From assembly GCA_943332615.1 (NCBI GenBank), contig CALQQB010000001.1:1-64000 (forward strand): a DNA stretch of 64,000 nt. The letters are read 5' to 3'. Below, piece by piece: positions 58,935 through 64,000 of this stretch. Below the pieces are notes generated by a model that saw only the letters and a list, made by a program, of their open reading frames with translations, ran no database searches and was not told where the DNA came from. Source of the DNA: Phenylobacterium deserti. GTDB lineage: Bacteria; Pseudomonadota; Alphaproteobacteria; Caulobacterales; Caulobacteraceae. The stretch's first letter is position 1; each line of letters starts with the position of its first letter. A program made the position numbers and the translations under genes.

Positions 58935-60372
58935 AGGCCACAGCCTGGGCCGTCCGGATATCTTCACCCGCTTCGGACGCCTCGACATAGGTTCGGATCA
59001 GCAGGTTCTTCGCCGCCTCCAGCCGGTAGGCGGCCGAGGCACGCATGTCGCCGATCGGCGTGAAGTCCTGGCTCAGCGCCTCGGCCGCCGTCTCGACGGT
59101 CGCCCCGGTCCAGGGCTGGCCGGTCAGCGCGGCCTCGCAGGCCGCCGCCCGCCTCGGCGTCGCCGCCATGCCGCCGAAGGCGATGCACGCGTCGGTCACC
59201 CGACCATCCGCTACGCCGATGTTGATCCCGGCGCAGACCGCCGAGATGTCCTGGTCGAACCGCTTCGACAGCTTGGCGATCCGGAAGATGCGATCCGGGG
59301 CCGGCTTGCGCACGATCACCGCCTCGACGAATTCGCCCGGCTGCCGGTCCTGCTTCCCATAGGCTAGGAAGTAGTCCTCCAGCGGCATCTCCCGCCGCGC
59401 TTGGCCCTTGCGTAGCACCAGCGTCGCGCCGGCCGCGATCAGGGCCGGCGGCATGTCGCCGATCGGCGAGCCGTTGGCGATGTTGCCGCACACGGTGCCC
59501 AGGTTCCGCACCTGCAGCCCGCCCAGCCGCCGCAGCAGTTCGCCGAACTGCGGATGCAGGCGCGCCAGCCCCGCATGCGCGTCGACGTAGCGGACCGCCG
59601 CGCCGATCCGGATCGATCCGCCGAGGTCGTCGATCCCGCGCAGGTCGGCGGCATCGTTCAGTGATATGACAGTCTCCAGCACGCGCTGCTGCTTCGTCAC
59701 CCACAGGCCCACATCGGTGCCGCCCGCGAGGATCGTGGCCTGCGGGTGCTCCTCGTAGATCTTGGCGAGTTCATCCGCCGAAAGCGGGCTGAAGAACCTG
59801 CGGCCCTTGTGCTCCAACTCCAGCCCCTCGGCCGGCTGGATCGCTCGCAGAGCCTCGGCCAGCGCGCCGTCGCCGGCCGTGTCGGGGCTGGCGCCCATCG
59901 TCGCCCCCGCCGCCAGGATCGGCCCATAGCCCGTGCAACGGCATAGATTCCCCGCCAGCGCGTCCTTCAGGCTGGCTGCATCCGTCGTCGCCCCCGACCG
60001 TTGAGCCGCATAGAGGCTCATCACGATCCCCGGCGTGCAGAAGCCGCACTGCGAGCCATGGCTGTCCACCATCGCCTGCTGCACCGGATGCAGCGCCCCC
60101 TCGCGCCCCAGGCTCTCCACCGTGAACAGCGCCCGGCCATCCAGAATCGGCGCGAAGAGGATGCAGGCATTCACCGCCCGGAACCTCACCTGCCCGCCCT
60201 CCAGCTCGCCCAGCACAACGGTGCAGGCCCCGCAGTCGCCCTCCGCGCAGCCCTCCTTCGTTCCGGTCCGGCGCAGGTGGTAGCGGAGTAGGTTCAGCAC
60301 CGTCAGCGTCGGGGCGATCCCCGACAGTTCCCGGACCCCTCCGTCCAGCAGGAACCGGATCGGCCGCCCCAT
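58927..60372 (-). CDS. xdhA: xanthine dehydrogenase small (2Fe-2S/FAD) subunit
   Basis: KEGCAEGDCGACTVVLGE, QCGFCTPGIVMSLYA, NLCRCTGYGPI, FAD-domain ILAGGTDVGLWVTKQ. Confidence 0.96.
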   Translation of the reverse strand: MGRPIRFLLDGGVRELSGIAPTLTVLNLLRYHLRRTGTKEGCAEGDCGACTVVLGELEGGQVRFRAVNACILFAPILDGRALFTVESLGREGALHPVQQAMVDSHGSQCGFCTPGIVMSLYAAQRSGATTDAASLKDALAGNLCRCTGYGPILAAGATMGASPDTAGDGALAEALRAIQPAEGLELEHKGRRFFSPLSADELAKIYEEHPQATILAGGTDVGLWVTKQQRVLETVISLNDAADLRGIDDLGGSIRIGAAVRYVDAHAGLARLHPQFGELLRRLGGLQVRNLGTVCGNIANGSPIGDMPPALIAAGATLVLRKGQARREMPLEDYFLAYGKQDRQPGEFVEAVIVRKPAPDRIFRIAKLSKRFDQDISAVCAGINIGVADGRVTDACIAFGGMAATPRRAAACEAALTGQPWTGATVETAAEALSQDFTPIGDMRASAAYRLEAAKNLLIRTYVEASEAGEDIRTAQAVAYG

Positions 60373-60373
60373 C

Positions 60374-60715
60374 TCAGCTGCCCCTGTAGGTAGAATAGCC
60401 GTAGGGGCTGACCAGCAACGGCACATGATAGTGGCTGGCCAGGTCCGCGACCCCGAACTCGATGGCCACGACATCCAGGAAGGCGGGCGTCGGCAGGGTC
60501 ACGCCCAGGTCGCGGTAGTACTCGCCGATGTCGAACTCCAGCCGATAGGCGCCCGCCGTCATCGCCTCGCCGGTCAACAGCGGCTGGTCGCAGCGCCCGT
60601 CGATGTTGGTGATCGCCGCCGTCACCACCTCGCCGTTTCGCAGCAGGCGCAGGCTGACGCCCGAGGCCGGGCGGCCGTGCATGGTGTCGAGAATATGGGT
60701 GGTGAGGCCGCTCAT
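60374..60715 (-). CDS. uraH: 5-hydroxyisourate hydrolase
   Basis: LTTHILDTMHGRPASGV ... HYHVPLLVSPYGYSTYRGS (HIUase signature C-terminus). Confidence 0.97.
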   Translation of the reverse strand: MSGLTTHILDTMHGRPASGVSLRLLRNGEVVTAAITNIDGRCDQPLLTGEAMTAGAYRLEFDIGEYYRDLGVTLPTPAFLDVVAIEFGVADLASHYHVPLLVSPYGYSTYRGS

Positions 60716-60877
60716 CTGGCTCCGTTACCGCGGCCACCCAGAATCGGCGCTTGGGCGGACAATTGCAACCTCGGCCAAGGATTGCGACGCTGTGCGCCCA
60801 GCGAAGCCTGCCCGGACCATTCGTCGCCAAGGTTGAATCGGGCTCAGAGCGACGGATGGTCCATTCTTGGCTAGAGT

Positions 60878-60919
60878 CTCGAGCAATAGGCGGTTCAAGC
60901 GAACCGCCTATTGCTCGAG
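60878..60919 (+). promoter_or_regulatory. perfect 19-bp inverted repeat overlapping the puuE ribosome-binding region
   Basis: CTCGAGCAATAGGCGGTTC-AAGC-GAACCGCCTATTGCTCGAG; SD-like GAGGGGG at 60917-60923; puuE ATG at 60930. Confidence 0.85.
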
Positions 60920-60929
60920 GGGGTCAGAC

Positions 60930-61838
60930 ATGCCCGACGCCTACCCCCGCGACATGATCGGCTATGGCCAGGACCCGCCCCATGCCGACTGGCCGGGCGG
61001 CGCTCGTATCGCGATCCAGTTGGTGCTCAACTACGAGGAGGGGGCCGAGACCTCGGTGCTGCACGGCGATCCGACCTCCGAGACCTTCCTCTCCGACATG
61101 ATCAATCCCGCCCCGGTGGTCGGCGCGCGGCACATGAGCATGGAGCAGATCTACGAATACGGCTCCCGCGCCGGGGTCTGGCGGCTGCTGCGGCTGTTCA
61201 AGCGCTACGGCGTGCCGGTGACGGTGTTCGGCGTCGCCATGGCGCTGGAGCGCAACCCCGCGGCGGTCAACGCCATGCTGGACGGCGGCCACGAGATCGC
61301 CGCGCACGGCTGGCGCTGGATCAACTACCAGGACGTGCCTGAGCGGATCGAGCGCGAGCACATGATGCGCGCGATCGAGGTCCACCGCCGCCTGACCGGC
61401 GAGCGGCCGCTGGGCTGGTACACCGGCCGCACCAGCCCCAACACGCGCCGGCTCGTCGCCGAGGACCGGGGCTTTCTCTACGACGCCGACGACTACTCCG
61501 ACGATCTTCCGTTTTGGGCGACCGTTGGACGGCATCAACAGCTGATTGTGCCCTACACGCTGGAGGCCAACGACATGCGGTTCTCCGGCACGGGGCTGAA
61601 CACCGGCGAGCAGTTCTTCTCCTATCTGAAGGACGCCTTCGACGTGCTCTATGCCGAGGGTGAGGAGCGTCCGAAGATGATGAGCGTGGGCCTGCATTGC
61701 CGTATCGCTGGGCGGCCAGCGAAGATGGCCGGCTTGGAACGCTTCATCCGATATGCCCTGGACCACCAGGATGTCTGGTTCTGCCGGCGTGTAGAGATCG
61801 CCCGGCACTGGCGGGAGCGGCATCCCCATGTCGGCTGA
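60930..61838 (+). CDS. puuE: allantoinase PuuE (polysaccharide-deacetylase family)
   Basis: YPRDMIGYGQDPPHADWPGGARIAIQLVLNYEEGAE; HEIAAHGWRWINYQDV. Confidence 0.95.
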   Translation: MPDAYPRDMIGYGQDPPHADWPGGARIAIQLVLNYEEGAETSVLHGDPTSETFLSDMINPAPVVGARHMSMEQIYEYGSRAGVWRLLRLFKRYGVPVTVFGVAMALERNPAAVNAMLDGGHEIAAHGWRWINYQDVPERIEREHMMRAIEVHRRLTGERPLGWYTGRTSPNTRRLVAEDRGFLYDADDYSDDLPFWATVGRHQQLIVPYTLEANDMRFSGTGLNTGEQFFSYLKDAFDVLYAEGEERPKMMSVGLHCRIAGRPAKMAGLERFIRYALDHQDVWFCRRVEIARHWRERHPHVG

Positions 61839-62637
61839 GATGGTGTTCCGCACGTCCTACGTGGCGTTCCAGACCCGGGCCGACCCGCCGCTGACGGTGG
61901 CCGGCCAACTTCGGGTCCCGCCGATCGAACCCGGCCAGCCGCCGCCGCGGGTTCCGGCGGTGGTCGTCTGCCACGGATCGGACGGGGTGGATGGCCGCGG
62001 CGGGTTTCACATCGGCGCGCTGAACGCCGCCGGCATCGCCACGCTGGAGGTCGACATGTGGGCGGCGCGGGGAACCACGCGCGGCGCCACGGGCCGGCCT
62101 TCGTCGGTGCCGCAGACGCTGCCGGACGCCTTCGCGGCTCTGGCCTTTCTGGCCCGCCAGCCGGAGATCGACTCGCAGCGGATCGCCATTGCCGGCTTCT
62201 CCTGGGGCGGCGTGGTCAGCCTGCTGTCGGCCACCAGGGCCTATGCCGATGCGTACGCCGAGCCCGGGACCGCCTTCGCCGCCCACGCGGCCTTCTATCC
62301 CGCCCTCTGGAGCTACAACCGCGCGCCGGGTCACGACTTCCGGAACCTGACGGGCGCGCCGGTGCTGATCCAGGCCGGGACCGCCGACGCCTATGACGAC
62401 CCGGAGGTCTGCGCCGGCTTCCTGGGCTCCCTGGCGCCGGCTGACCGGGGGCATGTGACCCTGGTGGCGCATGAAGGCGCGACCCACGCCTTCGACCGCG
62501 ACATGCCGTCCAAAATCATCACCGACCCCTATGCGCACAAGGGCACGGGCGGTCCGGTGCTGTTTGAGTTCAATCCTCAGGCTGCGGCGACGGCGCGCGC
62601 GAACCTCGTCCGATTCCTGCAGCAGGCCTTCGCGTGA
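61828..62637 (+). CDS. dienelactone hydrolase family protein
   Basis: VVVCHGSDGVDGRG, IAIAGFSWGGVVSLL, HEGATHAFDR. Confidence 0.9.
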   Translation: MSAEMVFRTSYVAFQTRADPPLTVAGQLRVPPIEPGQPPPRVPAVVVCHGSDGVDGRGGFHIGALNAAGIATLEVDMWAARGTTRGATGRPSSVPQTLPDAFAALAFLARQPEIDSQRIAIAGFSWGGVVSLLSATRAYADAYAEPGTAFAAHAAFYPALWSYNRAPGHDFRNLTGAPVLIQAGTADAYDDPEVCAGFLGSLAPADRGHVTLVAHEGATHAFDRDMPSKIITDPYAHKGTGGPVLFEFNPQAAATARANLVRFLQQAFA

Positions 62638-63113
62638 TCCCGTCCGACCAGATGTCCCGCGCAGCGTTTCTGGTCCGCTTCGGCCCGGTCTATGAGGCCT
62701 CGCCCTGGGTGGCCGAGGGCGTCTGGCCCGATCCGCCCAAGGATCTGAAGGGCCTGGCAGCGGCCATGGCCGCCGTCGTCGACGCCGCGCCCTGCGCCGC
62801 GAAACTGGCCCTGATCCGCGCGCATCCCGAACTGGCCAGCCGGGCGAAGATGGCCGACGCCTCAGTGAAGGAGCAGTCGGGCGCGGGACTGGACCAGTGC
62901 AGCTCGACGGAGTTCGAGGCCTTCCAGCGCCTCAACACCGCCTACAACCTCCGATTCGGCTTCCCCTTCATCTTCGCGGTGAAGGGCGCGACGCGGGCTG
63001 ATATTCTGGCGGCCTTCGAGGCGCGGCTCGCCAACGATCCCGAAACAGAGTTCGCCACCGCCATCGCCCAGATCCACCGGATCGCCGGCTTCCGCCTCGC
63101 CGACCTGCTTTAG
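62634..63113 (+). CDS. uraD: OHCU decarboxylase
   Basis: FGPVYEASPWVAEG, LALIRAHPELASRAKM, LNTAYNLRFGFPFIFAVKG. Confidence 0.95.
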   Translation: MIPSDQMSRAAFLVRFGPVYEASPWVAEGVWPDPPKDLKGLAAAMAAVVDAAPCAAKLALIRAHPELASRAKMADASVKEQSGAGLDQCSSTEFEAFQRLNTAYNLRFGFPFIFAVKGATRADILAAFEARLANDPETEFATAIAQIHRIAGFRLADLL

Positions 63114-63123
63114 AGAGGCCTTC

Positions 63124-64000
63124 ATGTTCGACGACCTGCGCCGCCAGTATGTTGACCTCGCCCAGCCCCGGCTGGGCAGTGAGGTGGTCTTCGCCACCGA
63201 CGATTTCTTCGCCGACAAGGCCCGCCTGATCGACCCGGCCCCGCCGGTGTTCATCCCCGGCAAGTACGACGACAACGGCAAGTGGATGGACGGCTGGGAA
63301 AGCCGCCGCAAGCGCGTACCCGGCCATGACTGGTGCGTGATCCGCCTGGGCGCCGCCGGCGTGGTCGCCGGCTTCGAGATCGACACGGCCCACTTCACCG
63401 GCAACTACCCGCCGGGCGCCGAGATCGAGGTGTGCCGCTCCGACGAGGCCAGCCCGGAGACTGGCTGGGTAAAGGTGACGCCGCGCCTGGACCTGAAGGG
63501 CGACGACCGGATCTATGTGCCTGTCGAGCAAGCCGACCCGATCACCCACGTGCGCCTGCACATCTACCCCGACGGTGGCGTGGCGCGCCTGCGGGTCTGG
63601 GGCCGGGTCGATCCGGACTGGAGCAAGGTCGGCGCGGACCAGGTCATCGACCTGCTGGCCGTCGCCTGGGGCGGGCGCGGCGGCATCGCCAACGACGAGC
63701 ACTATGGCGCGGTCGGCAACCTGACCGCCCCGGGCCGTGGCGTGAACATGGGCGACGGCTGGGAGACGCGACGCCGCCGCGAGCCGGGCCACGACTGGTC
63801 GGTGCTGGCGCTGGGCTGCTTCGGTAAGGTCGAAGAAGTCGTCGTCGATACGGCGCACTTCAAAGGCAATTATCCCGACCGCTGTTCCATCCAGGCCTCG
63901 GCTCGTGCGCACGGCACGCCGGCCGAGATCGCCGTCCAGGCCGAGACCTGGCCGGTGCTGCTGCCGGAGGTGAAGCTGTCGGCGGACACGGTCCACACCT
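63124..64000 (+). CDS. alc: allantoicase, 3' truncated by the window end
   Basis: VVFATDDFFADKARLIDP, GWESRRKRVPGHDWCVIRLG, and a repeated second domain GWETRRRREPGHDWSVLALG. Confidence 0.95.
   Translation, partial: MFDDLRRQYVDLAQPRLGSEVVFATDDFFADKARLIDPAPPVFIPGKYDDNGKWMDGWESRRKRVPGHDWCVIRLGAAGVVAGFEIDTAHFTGNYPPGAEIEVCRSDEASPETGWVKVTPRLDLKGDDRIYVPVEQADPITHVRLHIYPDGGVARLRVWGRVDPDWSKVGADQVIDLLAVAWGGRGGIANDEHYGAVGNLTAPGRGVNMGDGWETRRRREPGHDWSVLALGCFGKVEEVVVDTAHFKGNYPDRCSIQASARAHGTPAEIAVQAETWPVLLPEVKLSADTVHT

Noticed and set aside
1-64000. CRISPR array, prophage, biosynthetic gene cluster or transposase/integrase
   Set aside because: No regularly spaced direct repeats and no phage structural, NRPS/PKS or transposase ORFs were recognised; only small palindromic repeats and one tRNA-like fragment.
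1-64000. Further hidden UGA-Sec genes
   Set aside because: I looked at obvious gene ends and redox motifs and saw no second frame continuing through TGA with a U/C motif; a systematic SECIS scan was not possible.

Overview
GC-rich (~68-70%) alphaproteobacterial chromosome segment; Caulobacteraceae-like by gene content, which is inference only. Four blocks are visible. (1) About 0-15 kb: acyl-CoA and xenobiotic-type catabolic genes (AMP-ligase, amidohydrolase, nitroreductase, CaiB CoA-transferase, two 2-hydroxyacyl-CoA dehydratase-family subunits, MFS transporters, SnoaL-like proteins), plus a decayed thiolase. (2) About 15.3-21.1 kb: a self-contained selenocysteine module made of tRNA-Sec(UCA), selB, selA and a cognate selenoprotein. 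The selenoprotein is split by an in-frame UGA and carries a UGSC (UxxCxxC) motif. A perfect hairpin sits where a bacterial SECIS should be. The gene lies directly downstream of a thioredoxin-fused partner. The ORF track misses the C-terminal 79 residues of the selenoprotein. This is the most interesting part of the window. (3) About 21-42 kb: mixed accessory metabolism, including regulators, a double-domain CaiB protein, a sulfatase, an LMW-PTP-like pseudoenzyme, an SMP-30-like protein, a GST, a LOG-family protein, NDH-2 and a carboxylesterase. (4) About 42.6-64 kb: nucleobase catabolism, with a TonB receptor, rutABC plus a nitroreductase, then an almost complete purine-to-glyoxylate/urea pathway (adenosine deaminase, purine permeases, guanine deaminase, AllA, PuuD, XdhABC, UraH, PuuE, UraD, allantoicase). 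This block contains palindromic intergenic repeats and a perfect 19-bp hairpin overlapping the puuE ribosome-binding site. All calls come from reading the sequence; no database search was run.
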